Part shown: piece by piece, positions 25,647 to 39,675 of the stretch | Numbering within the stretch: the first letter of the stretch is position 1 | Layout of the letters: each line of letters begins with the position of its first letter | Assembly: GCA_905331475.1 (NCBI GenBank) | Contig: CAJNYU010000026.1 | Coordinates: 1 to 64,000, forward strand | DNA length: 64,000 nucleotides | Direction: 5' to 3' | Origin: Rotaria socialis | Lineage: Eukaryota; Rotifera; Eurotatoria; Philodinida; Philodinidae | Translations under genes and position numbers: made by a program | Notes under the pieces: model-generated | Told to the model about the DNA's origin: nothing | What the model saw: only the letters and a program-made list of their open reading frames with translations | Databases searched by the model: none

Positions 25647-26112
25647 ACTCTTGTAATAAAATTTCTTTCACAAAATATTGTTGCGTCTTCGATAAAGTAA
25701 AAGCATGCTATCTCTTCATGACTCTTATGATATGCAGTTCTGATAACATCAAAGGTTCGAGATATAAAAAAAAACAAAGACCAAAAGATGATGCACGTTT
25801 TGTTACCTGTTTGTAATCAAGGACAAGGGTGGAATATAAAAGAATAATAGGTTGCGTGTGCATAGAACATATACTCAACAAGCGAACTTTATTTGTTGAT
25901 GCTACTGAGGATACATCAATCTTGACAACATGATGGTAAAGCAAGGAACATGCAAGCAATTCACAGTAGTCTTTTCTTTATTGTCAACTTTCTTTCTTTT
26001 GAATCTTTCTAGATTCTACTTACTAAACAGCAAATCATTTCTCCTGACAAAAACTAAAGAACTATAGAATGTCGAGCGAATTCAATCCTAGTCATATTTC
26101 AGGCATTACATT
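25647..26112. other. Intergenic region between CMPK2-like and FMO genes
   Basis: Both neighbours are on the minus strand. This is the upstream region of the kinase gene. No gene or clear motif seen. Confidence 0.4.
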
Positions 26113-28077
26113 TTATTTCCAAAAAAAAATAAAAATACTTAATGAAACCACTAAAAGAAAAATAAAAGAAAGTACAAATGTTGGATTGATTGGATATTTC
26201 ATTGATTGATTTTGTCTTTTGCCATGACGTAATGGGCATTCGACCCTATTAATTTTATTGTGAATAAAAATCAAATATAACAAATATTCATTTTCTTTAC
26301 CTTTTATCTTGTGTGAGAATAGCATGCCGTGCATCTTTCCATTTACTGGGTCCTTCTAAACGATATCGATATGGAGTACAAGGTCCACAAAGTAAAAGCC
26401 ATCCGAGTGAAAAATCATTTAAAAGATAAGATACTAAGAAAAGAAAAGAAAATTTTGTCATCAGCATAATTTATTTTCTTTTACATATATTTGGTAGACA
26501 ACCAACTTCATTGGCTAGTTCATTACAATATTCAATATAATCAACTTGTATTGTATGTCGTGGCGATGAAACATATCGTTTAGACATTTTCTCGAAACGT
26601 TGATGAATGTCTTCATCCATTTTCAAGCGTGATGGTAATTTTAATTCACGTTTGAATGCACGCACAGCCCAACGTGCTTGCAGTTCTGTCATTGGATTGA
26701 TCGCGCCCCATGGTTGAATCAAACCCATGACAGCCAGTGTTGGATGAGCTAAGTGGGATGGCCAAACAAATTTGTAAAGTTGAATCTAGAAATAAACTTA
26801 TGAAATTTTTCTTTTGCTTGCTGTGATTTACCTTATTATCTTTAACAGATAGAATACTTTCATTTAAATAGGGAAATGCAATATTAAAGCCAGTTGCCAT
26901 AAGAACACAATCGACATGATCGATTTTTGTATTATCTTCGAATAGAACGCTATGACCATCGCTTGAAAATTCTTTTATATTTGGCTTGATGATTACTGAG
27001 CCACATAAAATTCGATTGGGTAAATCATCATTAATAAATGGATGTTGTTCTATATGAGAATAGTTAGACTAGAAAAAGATAAGATGATAAATAATAAAAA
27101 AATCACATACGTAAAGGAAGATGATCAGGTTTGAGACTGTATAATTCATGATTGAACTTTTTACTTAACTCACGTTCAATCAATCGATTCATTAACCATG
27201 GAAAGTATTTCTGAATTGTTGCTAGCATTAAATTAGTTCGATACATATCTGTTGGCCATCCATTTGGCCCAACTCGATTATAAACCCATGTACCACGACG
27301 TGTACTTAAATACACCTATGTTTTTGTTCTTAATAATAAATATAAGCAATGAAAAATCGTATCAATATACATACTTGTTTAGCAGCACGCCCTAATTCGA
27401 CAGCCATATCACCAGCTGAACTTCCAATGCCAACGATAAGAACTGTTTTATCTTCGAAACCATGAGGTGTCTTATACTGCCAACTATGTAGTTTGCCACC
27501 TAAATTCGATTATGTGTGAAAAAGTTTTCAAAATTTATGTAAAATAAAAAATTTTGCCTTGAAACTTATCAAAGCCTGGAAATGTCGCCCATCTTGGAAA
27601 TGCATGATGTCCTGTCGCTAACATAACTGCATCGAATCTTTCGCAAAGTTCATTGTTACGTATTTTTTCTTCGTCCGTTTCATTGACATCAACACTATAG
27701 ATTAACCAACATCCTGTTTGTTCATAATCGTCCGTTGGTTCAATTCGAGTTACACGCCGTCGAAATCGAAAACATTTTAGAAGATCAAATTTCGATGCAT
27801 ACATTCGAAAATATGACAATAATTTAGAATTATGCATATAATTTGGATAATCAGCAGGCGGTGGAAAATCGCTGAAAGCCATAAATTCTTTTGATGTATT
27901 GACTTCAGTAGATTTCATCACACTTGCTTTTCCATCAACAGCATTTTCATCGTAGTTCCATAATCCACCGATATCTTTTGTCATTTCATAGCATGTTGGT
28001 AACAAATCGCCATCCAGACAACATTTAGTTGATATTAGACCACTAACGCCACCTCCAATAACGGCTACAGTTCGCAT
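26113..28077 (-). CDS. Flavin-containing monooxygenase
   Basis: Seven exons (28077-27558, 27499-27375, 27315-27111, 27049-26832, 26785-26485, 26433-26301, 26245-26113) join to 544 residues without a stop, the usual FMO length. Motifs: an FAD-binding loop near the N-terminus (VAVIGGGVSGL), the FMO signature rebuilt across exons 1 and 2 (FQGGKLHSWQY, fitting FxGxxxHxxxY), the NADPH loop VGIGSSAGD, the MATGFN segment, and a C-terminal membrane anchor (FVLSFIFLLVVSLSIFIFFW). FMOs oxygenate nucleophilic N or S atoms of small molecules with NADPH and O2 at the ER membrane. Intron 1 begins with GC rather than GT (CAAG/GCAAAA), while the other introns are GT-AG. The gene looks intact and functional. 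Substrate is not predictable. Confidence 0.93.
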
Positions 28078-31000
28078 TCTGAAACATTCGAATATATTGA
28101 TAAGAAGATGTTGTAAATTTTAAGTATCGACCTATCAAAATTTATGCTTTTTTTATTATTATTTACAAGAGCGAAGTATCCATAGAAAACATCAAATTTA
28201 GATTTGGTATTGAATAAAATGATTTCATACAACGTAAAGTGTACTAGAGATCTCTGGAATAATATTGATTGAATTCGAAACAAAAATTTAAAAACGATGA
28301 TTGAAAAATTCAATTGTAAAGTAACTCGATTTAAATTATTATCGCCGAAGCTCATAAATGCGAGTACTTACGAATGTATCTGTCAATTGATCTATTAGTT
28401 CTAGTGGGAAAAAAAGATAGCGGTTTGGTCTTGACATACGTATTTTTATCTGTGTGAAGTAAACTAAAGTGATAGCCATTTTACTGATGAATTCATCCTA
28501 TTCCATCCAGATATTTATAGATAGCAGTCAGTTAACTTATCTCGTTATGTATGACTCGTCAAAAAAAAAATTCTAATCGTAAGTGGCAAGAATACTACGT
28601 TTTGTGATGAGTCACACAAGTATGATGAATCACAATAACCTTCATGTAATAGTGGGATGTCACTTTGTGAACAATTTTGATTTGATATTTCATACGAACT
28701 ATAATTGAACGAATTGAGAGGTAATACATGCTACACTGCATTGACCTAGTTGAAATTTTCGTGTTGAAATTACAATCAATTTTGAGCAGCGAATACCTAT
28801 CTGGATGATAGTTTCCATGTATATTAATCTTTCGAGACATTTTTAGCAGCATGAGATGCCTATAGTTCAACTTCGAATATAAATGACGACCTGAATAAAT
28901 GTTTACAGTGAGAAAATAAATGGAAAAAACGGCTTCCATGCCGAAAGAACCCACAGAGAAAAAGAAAAACTTTTGTTAACGGCACAACTCAACTGAAAAG
29001 CAGAAATAGAAATAGTTTTAAAATTTATAAGTTTGACTAAACACCATGTGAGTGATTACGTCGAATCATTTTTTCGATGATCGCACTCAAAGATAATTTG
29101 GCTTTTGTGGTACTCACGTATATTTTCGAAGAAAAAAAAATGAGTGCAAGTTTTATATCGAGGTATTACGGCTCGCACAGGCTCTAACAACGAGATGGCG
29201 TGAAATCAAAATTTTTTTGATATATTAATTTTCTTAGCAACCAGAGAGACTGGGACAACGCTAGAGATGATTGGGTTGGGTTTTCCTAACAGCTTCAATG
29301 ATGAAAGTATTTCAATGATCGTAGTACTTGATGTAGAATATAGAATAAAAAAATGTCACAAAAAGAAAACTTTTAATTATACATTTAGTTTTCGATAGGT
29401 TTATTTTAACTTGTTGTATTCACCTGTGAGATAGTTGAAATAATACATATGAAATAAAGTAACTTATTCAATGTACTGGTTACAACAACAGTTGAAATTT
29501 ACACATTTGACTTATTAGAAAGCCAATTTGAAATAAAAATTTAATGTGAAACGATATGAAATATAACACTATATGACCAAAATGTATTATTTATCATAGT
29601 ATCATTAGAGTATATTAACGGATTAGTTTAAATTTTCTATTAATAATAATTACACATATATGAATAGTGTGTTGGTACATGTGTGAAAGATTATGAGACA
29701 TGCTAATTAATTGGTATAATAGTAAGAGAGAAAAAAATGTTTCTCGAAAAGTTGATAAAAAACAACATTTAAGCAATTTGCAGAACAGTGTGACAAACGA
29801 TATGTTGAAAATGTTTTATGAGACAGATCTCTCAAATCATTTTAATTCGTTGTGAAATTTTCATTTATAAATAATTTGTATTATGGGTTTGAAGTATATA
29901 AAAGTATTTTGTTTGTAGAAAATCTACTTTGAAATATCTTTTTAACGTTTTTAGTACTAAGCTCTGTTCTTTGGGAAAGATCGTTCCAAAATGACGATTT
30001 TGAAAGGAAACTATATTTTTTTAATTCAAAATAATGAAACGAAAAAGCTGAGCGCATTTTCTCTATAATAATATGTAGAATAGGTATAAAATATCCATAT
30101 ATATCAAATTTGAAACTTCAACTTTCAACCCGACAGCGCTGAAGAATCGTGACTTACACATCCTCGCTGTCACTTAGAAACTTGAAAGTTGAAAATTTCA
30201 ATTCCAATTGAATTCAAGCTTCAAGTTTGACACTACTGATAAATGAAGAACATATTACTAATGTATCAGCACATATAATTGTAGAAATCAGACTCGATCA
30301 AAGTACTAGAATAATTTCAGAATTCATTTATGAAAAAATTGATTCATTTGACAATGATACAAAAAGATTCAATTAATCTAAAAAAATTTATATAAAAAAA
30401 ATGTTGATATCACTCAGAAAATGACTAAACATTCAAATACTAACACATTTATAATAAAATACAATTAAAAAATATCAACTGTATAACCCAAAAATCGAGT
30501 TCATTACATTTTCGAGATTCATTATTTTGTTGTTTTCTGTCGTTTATTTTTTATTTATTAATTCATCTTTTTGTGTACTCAAAAAGTGAGTACGCTCTAG
30601 AATCGGTCAGTGTGTCCGGCCGTTGGCACGATAACTTTCGAAAGAAGAGTCCGACCGTGATGAAATTTTCCACACAGTTCAATCTCATGAATATCTCGGT
30701 CGATTTCGAAGATGAGAAGAATCCCTCAAGAAATGGTTGAGTTATCGAAAAAATTGTCATTTTTGACCAGGCCATCCCTGAGGAGGAGTACAGGGATTTT
30801 TTTCAGAAAACAAATCTTTTTCAGAATTATTCACAACATATATAAATCGACTCAGTTTTTAGCGCTGATTCCGAATCTGATATTAGTTTTGAACTAAACC
30901 GTAGGTTTCTGATGAAACATCGCCTGAAAAACGTCTTAAAATGCACAAAAACTGCATCCAGAAATCAAATTGCCTAGTTTCTCATGATAATTTTGGTGTT

Positions 31001-31480
31001 CAGACATTCTAGAATGACTCATATGTCCCATGCACTTTTTGCAGTACACATAACTCTCGGATGAAATCCGAAGTTTCCACATTTATTTAAAATATATAAT
31101 TAAATATTGTAACAGAAATTACTAATGAAGAGATATTTAATACAATAAATATGTAAGCTTTAAAAATAATAATAAGTAAAAAACATACAAGAACTAATCA
31201 TCTTTATGCACAGAATCTTTATTTTCTCTGTTATTTTTTTTTATAAACTTATAAATACAAGCTGAAGGATAAATTAGTAAGTAGCATGTTTTAAGTAACC
31301 AAAAATATACTGAATCTGAAAGGTAACATAGAGGTTATTTGTTGTTGCAGACAAAAATGTTTGGTCTAGTAAAAGTTTGTTTTATGTATATATGATATGA
31401 AGATTAGTATTACGTGTATTTATTACAAATAAATTTATATACAAATATAAACATTTGTTAAATAAAAAGCAGTACCTGTA
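28078..31480. other. Long gene-free stretch
   Basis: 3.4 kb of AT-rich DNA without a supportable gene. At 30125-30235 a small palindromic zone (TTGAAACTTCAACTTTCAA and AACTTGAAAGTTGAAAATT) is visible. At 30570-30800 a GC-richer segment (CACGATAACTTTCGAAAGA, GTCCGACCGTGATGAAATT) looks like a fragment of a dispersed repeat, borders unknown. Confidence 0.4.
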
Positions 31481-31489
31481 GTTCAATAT

Positions 31490-33422
31490 TACTAAGCGAT
31501 GGAAAACGTTCAACAAATTTCAAAGCAATATTCGACGAAAAGTAAGCGCCATTCGCTAATTACATTTGGACATGCTCTAAAACGAAAGAAAAAAAATATA
31601 CTGATTGCATTCATGAATGATAACAATAATTCTGAATTTTCATATTAATGATCTATAGAGAAACGTTTCTCTGAAGTATTAACTTTGCTCACTTTAGAAT
31701 GAATTGAATATCTTTCCATCGATACATGTTAAACGTTGATCCGAATTCGATTTGAATAACACTGGGCAAATGAACAAATTGTGAGAGAATATTAATATTT
31801 TCCTGTGCATCATCATCAGTAACAGTTCTATGACGAGCGTTAACTAAAAGAATAATATATTGAAAATAGTTCAATCGAATTTATCTATATATTATTCTTA
31901 CTAATACTGGGGAAAAAATCCCAAATTGAATAGCATATTATTGGCATTTCAATAATGAGATAATCGATTTGTTGAAATAATGTAGAAAACCAAGTTACTT
32001 CTGGTTTTGTCTTTGTCATACGTATTCTGCATGGAGGCATATCTACATCTGTGTTTTGGATAATTCAATGTACGTAACATGATAAATTCTTCTACAAAAA
32101 AAAGGTTGTATCAGTAACAAGAAACAAAATATATTTTTTTAATGAAGTGTAAACTTTTCCTTCCATAAAATATGATTCGTTAAATCAATCAGAACTCAGT
32201 TGCGCCTTCTTCTTTCATTAAAACCTTACTTGAAAAAAGAGAAAGTTCAGCAGTATCATGAACTCACACTCAATTAATTTTTTTCTCTTGTGTTAAATCA
32301 ATTTTACTTGCCTCTAGATCGATCATTAAATAACCATCTATCAATAATCATATGCCAATTAGAATATTTTCTGGCAGAATATTCAAATGAATTCACAACT
32401 ATATCCAAGTATAACTTTGGACGCCTTTTCGCTATTGACGTATGAAATTCACGTGTCGATAAATGTGGAACATGAGATTCTAACATTTGTTTCCACACAG
32501 ACTCGTCGAGTAGTTCACCAGGAAATGGCACGAGTATCACATACAGCAGAAATTGTTAAATCGAATGACATCAATTTTGGTAATATCGGTAAATCATTAT
32601 AATTCATAGATGGTATTTGAACATAAGCACGAAAACAAAAAATGAAACATTTGATCTTGAATCTTAGTTTTTTTTTCAAGATCTTTCATCTAACACATTC
32701 ATTCACCAATTGACAACTTACTTAACTTTCCTATCTGCAACTGCATCATTATGTTCTACTTTTATGCATAGATCGCGTACTGTGGAACAAAAACGAAGAA
32801 TTGGTAAAATTTAATAAACAGATACTTTTCGAGGAGAACCAGAAATAAGTAGATTAAGCGATGTAAGATTCGAAGTTATTGGTGTATAATTTGATAAATG
32901 TGAGTAATCATAAGGATATTGTAGTAAAATTGAACGAAGAGAAGATGATCTGTGCATTAGTATAGATCGAGTGAGATTCAACGTATTTTTTTTATTTAGA
33001 CATTTATAACTTGGCTGATAAATACCAAATGCGACAAGTCTACTCATATATTGTATTTGTTCAATAACATTTTTAAGTTTTGTTGATGGATTAACTGAAA
33101 TAAGTATGCATGACTGAAGATTAATAAACTTGTTTCGACTAAATAATCAACTAATAATTGAAGAATGATCACGAATTGTATCAGGAATTTCTAATGACAT
33201 AACTTGATGACTATGAAGAGTAAGATGAGAAGAAAGAAACTCAATTTGACGAAGACAATAATCCTCTAGAATAATAATACGAAGTGGAATTGATTGTAAA
33301 CTTGATGAAATTCGTCGATCCAATGAAGTAAATGCAGTGAAAATTTCAAGACCATCCAAATAATCAAATATTTCGAAGAAAACATCATTTGATAAATCTT
33401 CAAAATTGGTACGTTCATCCAT
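31490..33422 (-). pseudogene. F-box protein gene of bdelloid type, disrupted
   Basis: The start is ATG at 33422, just after a splice acceptor near 33460. MDERTNFEDLSNDVFFEIFD is an N-terminal F-box with the usual leucine/isoleucine pattern, followed by LEIFTAFTSLDRRI. The frame has in-frame stops at 33147-33149 and 32811-32813, with coding sequence resuming in the same frame after each (NKFINLQSCILISVNPSTK; ILPILRFCSTVRDLCIKVEH). A later piece at 32600-32304 (LPKLMSFDLTISAVCDT, then LLDESVWKQMLESHVPHLS) changes frame once. Further exons are recognisable at about 32060-31900 (MPPCRIRMTKTKPEVTWFS), 31874-31689 (HRTVTDDDAQENINILSQF) and 31570-31490 (NIALKFVERFPSLSNIELQ). F-box proteins bring substrates to SCF ubiquitin ligases. 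This copy has at least three lesions and is probably dead. Confidence 0.8.
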
Positions 33423-33552
33423 TTGTAAACGTAATACATGATACACACGTAATTCAATTGAACCTGGAAAAAGAATATTGTTAATGACAAAATGATTGAA
33501 AGACAATTCATTATATACGTATAGTACACAACAGAGGTGTTCACAGGGCAGG

Positions 33553-34490
33553 ACACAGGGCGAATATTTTAAAAACTGATCTGCCCTGTACAGGGCAGGG
33601 CGATAGCTGCGTGCCCTGCAAATTTCGCATTTTTACTTTAGTTTGGAAATAACAGCGATTTCATTTTTCGCGAAAAGTTAAAACAACCCACGAGAAATTC
33701 AGATAGCAATATCACATTTAAATAAGATATTTTGTTATACGATAGTCTTTAAGTTGCACGATACTATATAAGTATAAGTCCAATCAAAATAGCAAAAAAG
33801 GAAAGAACATTAGTTTAGTAGCCCTCATTGAAATAATATTGTACCAGTGCGATCACCTTCGAATTGTTGGCGCGATAATTTTCTTATGATCGCTTCTATT
33901 GGTGAAAATGAGGCATCCATTTTATCTGAGTCAAATATCTCTGTTAGTTGTCAAGCTTCATCATGTAACTATAGCTATTCATTTAAAACCCCTTTTAAAA
34001 AGAGAAAGACAACTTTTATATTTAAAAAATTGAATCAACATAAACTTCAGCCTTGTAAAAGAAATCATTTGCTCACTCAGCTTTTCTAAATAAAAAAATA
34101 TTAATTTGAACGAATCCCATATCATATCAGCTGCTTCAAATGTTATCATAAATTAGCTTATAGAGTCACGAGTGAAACTAAGCGTTTTCTTTCATACGCA
34201 GATTAATGATTTCTTCTAGTGTCAGCATGTTCTTCTGTTGTTGGCATAGACGATTCTCGGTTGATTCAAATAAAAAGTGTAAAATCTGAGCAGGTGGATG
34301 AGGTTCTGTTCATTAGATTAATTGAAAACTAATTAAAAGGAAATATCTACAATTTCTTTTTCATTTTCGTGTATATTATTATTTGTAAGTCAAAATCTTT
34401 TTTGCGAGCTACTTATCAATAAAAGTCAGTAATGCAGCTTAAATATTAACTTGAAAATTCTTCTTTTTTTGCAGGGCAGGGGAGGAAATG
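33553..34490 (-). mobile_element. Possible degraded hAT-like remnant
   Basis: Clusters of CAGGGCAGGG at 33545-33625 and 34474-34490 resemble the ends of the hAT element at 39555-41878. Between them, on the minus strand near 34310-34190, a short frame reads LFESTENRLCQQQKNMLTL and then EEIINLRMKE. It weakly resembles the C-terminal dimerisation tail of hAT transposases. No target duplication was found and the assignment is tentative. Confidence 0.3.
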
Positions 34491-35546
34491 AAAAATAAAA
34501 TCGACCGTCGGTCTATTTTTACACTAGAAAAAAACATAAAAACAGACAATATGTCAACGATGTCAATTAGCCCAATTATTTTCTAAGATCGTACATTCTA
34601 TTCGTCTTCTAAGCTCACAATGAAATAGGCCGTAAACACACTACGAAAAGTAGTGCCGAACCAGACCTTGTCTACGTTATAGAATTAATTCATTATCAAC
34701 TTTTAGTTAGTCAAAACGAGTTGGACTTTGATGGGTGTCACTTTTTGAACAAGTTGTATTTGACATTTCATTCAAAGTAATGAAACGAATGCCTTGCAGT
34801 GATGAGTCATAGTCGTCCCATGTGGTGTTAACAAAACAATGTATGCCAACCTAGGTTGGCTGATTGGTCAAGATTATCTTTTATTTCTACTTAGAGAAAT
34901 TTCTTTTTCTGATTTCAGCCAGACTTTGAAGAGTTTTTTTTTATGAAAAACAATAAAAATCAATCATTTATTTTGCTATACTGGATATTTGCATTTGAAC
35001 TACTCTAAAAATTGTGAAAGTGACATAAATTAACGAAATTGTACTGTTGCCAATTATATTTCTAATTTAGTATTAAAATAAGATTCATTCTTTTCTCATA
35101 TGAGCACATGATAATTTTCAAGAGAATATTTCGTTGAGATTGTGACTAATTGGCAGTGCCATAAACGAATCTTAATTTATTATGATATGTTTCATCAGCT
35201 ATGAAACATCTACAAAGAAGTTTATTTCTATTGATTCCTAGTCAATGCACATCTTTTGAATGATATTATTTTAAACAAAAACTTCGTTGTTAAGGAAACC
35301 AATTATTCAAGCAATAATATAAATCGATATCAGTTCTTTTCAGCATGCTACTAGCATATAGCTCCTCTTAGTTGCTAATTGAATAAAATACAGTTTGACC
35401 CATTAATTTCTTATTCTAGCCTCTCTATGGATTTTTAATGTCATGGAGTCATAAATAGCAGTAAAATGTTACTGCTCAGACAAATTACATCAAAAAATAA
35501 AGAATTAAAATTTTCTCGGAAGTTACGTAGAAATAGTACATTTCAT
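34491..35546. other. No recognisable feature
   Basis: AT-rich intergenic DNA downstream of the phytanoyl-CoA dioxygenase gene. Nothing supportable seen. Confidence 0.4.
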
Positions 35547-36724
35547 TTAACTATTTTTGTATAATATAGGATTGAAATTATCATCATTGAAAACGGATAC
35601 ACCTATTTTTAATTCCTTCATTCGCTCGTCTGTTATTACATTTTGTTTCCCATTGAAAGTCATATTATCCGGCATCCTAAATAATAATAAAAAAGAAATC
35701 TTTAGGATACTACAAGTAATTAAATTAATCTTCTCCAAAACTTTCCTACATTTGAATGGTCATCGCAGCTCGTCTACTTGGTGTCATGTTGGCACCAGCA
35801 CCATGAATTAAATGACCGCTATGAAATGAGGCACTGCCAGCTTTCATTGGTACGGCTATTGTTGGTGATTGTTTTAGTTCGGGATAAGTAGTGAATACGT
35901 CAGAGAGATTTTTACCAATCTTGATTTCTGCAAGTTCATTATTTTCTTCATAATAACGACTTTCAGTAACCTAAAACGTTCTAATTTTAACATCATCATG
36001 AACGATCTTATGTTCTTAAAACTGAACGGTAATGTTAGATAAAACGAAACACAGTTCTATCTACCGAGAAGATTTTCTAATATTTTAAAGAACTATTTGG
36101 ATCCACTGATGATCAGTCTTACTTTATGTGATCCAGGCATAAAATACATGCATCCATTTTCTAATGTTGCATCGTCTAATGCTATCCAAACACTTATTGC
36201 ATGTAAAGAAGTAAACGACCAATATGAAACATCAAGATGCCTTCAACACAGAAAATAAAATAAAAAGCAAACGAAACATATGCATTTTACCATGCGGTAG
36301 GGTTTGCAAATGGCTCTTTAATTAAAGCTTGATCATGCCATATTCTAACACAATCGATACCTTCTAATTCCGCAGCTATTTTTCCGATTACTGATCCACT
36401 CTCTAATAATAATTGTTTGACAGAATTATGTGATTGCCATAAATTAATACGCTGTGTGAAGACATTATTATAATACTCGAAATCAACGTTAGTGCTATCA
36501 CCTTGACCCGCTGTAGGAAATTTATACTTAGCGTCTGCTCGATCGTTTACAGCACTAAATATAATCGTTCGCCATTGTTCAAGTTGACTAGGCGAAAGAA
36601 GATTCGGCACAACAAAATAACCATTTTCACGATACGATTTAATATCGTCCTCAGTAATTGTAACTGAATTCGTGACAGGAAGAGTAAGTGGTGGTGCTGG
36701 TGTGACCGTAAGTGACGACGACAT
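35547..36724 (-). CDS. Phytanoyl-CoA dioxygenase (PhyH) family protein
   Basis: Four exons (36724-36291, 36240-36123, 35970-35750, 35676-35547) join to 300 residues. Motifs: SYRENGYFVVPNLLSPSQLE near the N-terminus, the Fe(II)-binding HxD rebuilt across exons 1 and 2 (WHLDVSYWSF), SVWIALDDATLENGCMYFMP, the distal His in SASFHSGHLIHGAGAN, and the 2-oxoglutarate-binding Arg in TPSRRAAMTIQ. These are the marks of a non-haem iron, 2-oxoglutarate-dependent oxygenase. The family hydroxylates substrates such as phytanoyl-CoA, but many animal and bacterial members act on other compounds. There is no clear peroxisomal targeting signal; the C-terminus is NPILYKNS. The gene looks intact. Confidence 0.92.
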
Positions 36725-38009
36725 TAAAACTATTACTGAAACTGTGTTGGTTGTGATCTAAAAGCAGTTTTTCAAATGTGCTAAGGAACTGCAATCTAAA
36801 AATAAATAATTCTTAATCAGTACTATCTAGTTGCAGCTAGTTTAAAAGGTATTGTATCAATTTTGCGAACAGTTCTCTATAAAGTAAATCTACATCAGAT
36901 GACTTTGTATGTCTATCTATCTGAGAATATAATCACATAGAGATAGAAGAAGAAAAACAGAGCGCAGCCATTGTCAACATAAAAATAGATAGTTATATCT
37001 AAAGATAAAAGAAAAGTTCTTGAATAAAAACGAGTTGACCACTCCTGGATTCTATCTTTGTGAAGAGCCAATTGTGTTTAAGAGGAATTTTCATTTAAAT
37101 TTTAACCATATTTTTAGCTGTGGGTGAAGTGACGGCATAATCCTGTTACACCGAGTAATAGCTATTTTCCACACAAACCTACAAAATATTCATCGGAGCT
37201 CCCCAAACATTTGGTGTATTACCCCTAAACGAATTCGATGGGCATTGTGACGTCGTAATCTCGAGACGCTGTGGAACGATATTATAACATGTATGTTTTA
37301 AATGATCGACAGATTAATGAAACATTGCATAGATATCGAAATATACAAAAGAGAATTTCATTACGAATAATGACAAATCAGAGAGCATCTCGTGTTTCAT
37401 TAAATGATGCCAAGTTGATTGGATCTCAATTAGTTTGTAGAAAATCAAACTTTACGTAACATATACAAAATTCAACTTGAGGTTTTTTATTTTCGATAAA
37501 TAATGACAAGCATATTTCCAAAATGCAGGTCTTATGAGCTCGTAATTTGCTATCTTATTCTGGCACGAGGATCTCTATTCATTTGATTTATGGATGGGCA
37601 AATGTTATTATTTCTCATTTACCATAAAGAAATAAGAGTAGAATGGCTGAAAACTTCTATAAAGAAAATGACGAAGCATTGCGTATTCATGAGAGAACTT
37701 AAACTATTTAATGAAGTTCGAAACAGTATTTAGCAGAGTGTCGAATCGATTGTTGAGATCCAACGAATACGCATAAAGCTCAACGTTCTTAATAGAAATC
37801 TAAAATACGATGTATGTATACACTCTGTTTTCCCGTGTAGCGTGTAACTGTACATGTTGTTTTGGATATCAAAATATACAAGTTAAAATGTTGATTTCTA
37901 TAGATAAAAATACTTGTATTAAAAAGTCACTTTTATTTTATTTCCCATGTTGATGAGCGCATGAAAACTTTAAATTTACAAAATGTAGACCGTTTTGAAA
38001 ATACAAGGA
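36725..38009. other. Intergenic region with an unplaced coding-like piece
   Basis: Upstream of the dioxygenase gene. A frame at 37271-37459 (LNDRQINETLHRYRNIQKRI) has coding-like composition but no family I recognise and no partner exon. No other feature. Confidence 0.35.
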
Positions 38010-38316
38010 CCCAGGTGAATCAATCCGATACCGAATCCCATCGGATTCTATGGGGTCCTACCATCCGACGAAATCCCGTTGGATTCCTGGTTGAGGAATC
38101 AATGTCGGATCCGACAGTCGTATTTCCAATGATATCCGATTGACGGTTACTGTCGGATTTTATTAGTTTCCGATATTAGGATCCAATATCGATTTCGGAA
38201 CCAGGAATCCGACGATAATCTGATAGTTTCCTTGCGCCTTCCGAAGAGCTCCGTCGGATTCCAATAGGAACCGATCGGAACTCATCGGATCCTAGGCTAG
38301 GATTCATTCTCCTGGG
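38010..38316. repeat. CCCAGG-ended palindromic element with ATCCGA-rich interior
   Basis: Starts CCCAGGTGAATCAATCCG and ends ATTCATTCTCCTGGGG. The interior is built of CGGAT/ATCCG words such as CCGACGAAATCCC and TCGGATTCCTGG. Same ends as the elements at 21304, 23421 and 45667. Confidence 0.65.
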
Positions 38317-38678
38317 GACAAAAACAAGATCTCACTCGATGTCAGATATTAACTGACACTTTCATCAAACATTATTTATTCGCACTAATAGATGTGTGAA
38401 TACCTGAACAAGAATATTGCAAAAGATATCCTAATAATCCATGCATAGACACAGTTCAGATAATAATATTCATTCAGTTATACAATAAATTAATATAAAA
38501 AAACACTTTTTCTTATTTTTTGATGATCTGTATGAAAAAAGCACGAACAAAAAAACGCAGATTTTCAGCACTTGAAAATTTAAAATTTAAACTAAAGTAT
38601 ATTTATTCTAAGATGAACTCTTGTTTATCGTTTTCGAAAAATTATTTCATTGATAATTCATGTTTTTGATATCAGACT

Positions 38679-38894
38679 CAAGGGGGAAACAGCGGACTTG
38701 AAGTACAAAAGTACGCCAACGTACACTACTTGAAGTAGCTAAAAGTATCACTCAAGTAGCACAAAGTTAGAACAAGTAACTTCAGATAACTTCAAGTAAA
38801 TGTGAAATTGAAAAGTAGGTGAAAGTAAATTACTTGAAATAGCTTAAAGTAGTTCAAAGTAACTTCAAGTCCAAAAGTCCGCCGTTTACCCTTG
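38679..38894. mobile_element. 216 bp hAT-type MITE with exact 8 bp target duplication
   Basis: The element begins CAAGGGGGAAACAGCGGACTT and ends AAGTCCGCCGTTTACCCTTG, imperfect inverted repeats of about 20 bp. It is flanked on both sides by ATCAGACT (38671-38678 and 38895-38902). The interior is made of short TACTTGAAGTA-like repeats. 8 bp duplications point to the hAT superfamily. Too short to encode a transposase. Confidence 0.85.
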
Positions 38895-39675
38895 ATCAGA
38901 CTACAAAAGTGAAACAATATACTAAGTTATGCGAACATGGACGATATATAGCTCCTCTATCTATTTTTCTATTGGGTCAGCAGCAGTGGCCCTGTTCTAA
39001 AATTCTAGAATTTTAGAATAAGGCCACGTCTCATTGTTGTTAGTCACTGTATCCACCAATAGAGCTTGATACTCTTTGTTTCACTGTCTGTATGAGATAA
39101 ATAATAGCAACAATGCATAGGCATTAAACTTTGTTTTTTCCTTTGTGCAGAATTGTTGCACATTGTTCTCATTTAAAATATAAACATAAATTTATCTATA
39201 AATATACTGGTTGATTATTCTATGTTATTCATTCTTTAAGATTTATATTTTCATCTGATCTTCATTTCAAAAACTGGTGAGTAAATAAGATACTTCAGTC
39301 ATTTTATTTTGAATTTCAAAATATGATTCCTACGACGAAAATTAATAAAGGCTGACATAGCTTCTTTCTCATTGAAACCCTTATCAATTCAAATTTCAGA
39401 ATAAGATAGGAAATAATGTATATGAAAACTCACAAATCTGTTTCTTCTCTAATTCGAAAGTACTGTACTCATCCAACAAGATAATAAACAATTCAATATT
39501 CTCTAGAATGAATACAAACAGAATCAAGTAATATTACGTTAGGTGAGAACAGATCAGAGACCGTCACAGGGCAGGGCGAAAAAATAGAAAGTTGCCCTGC
39601 GCCCTGATAATTTTTCCTATAAACTGATATACAGCAGATTTTTCAGTCGATTATGCTGACATGGTGATGTAAAAA

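Noticed and set aside
33847-34089. 80-residue plus-strand frame
   Set aside because: No domain; it lies in a degraded repeat region and is probably fortuitous.
37271-37459. A possible single coding exon
   Set aside because: The composition is coding-like, but I found no partner exons, no family and no reliable start or acceptor.
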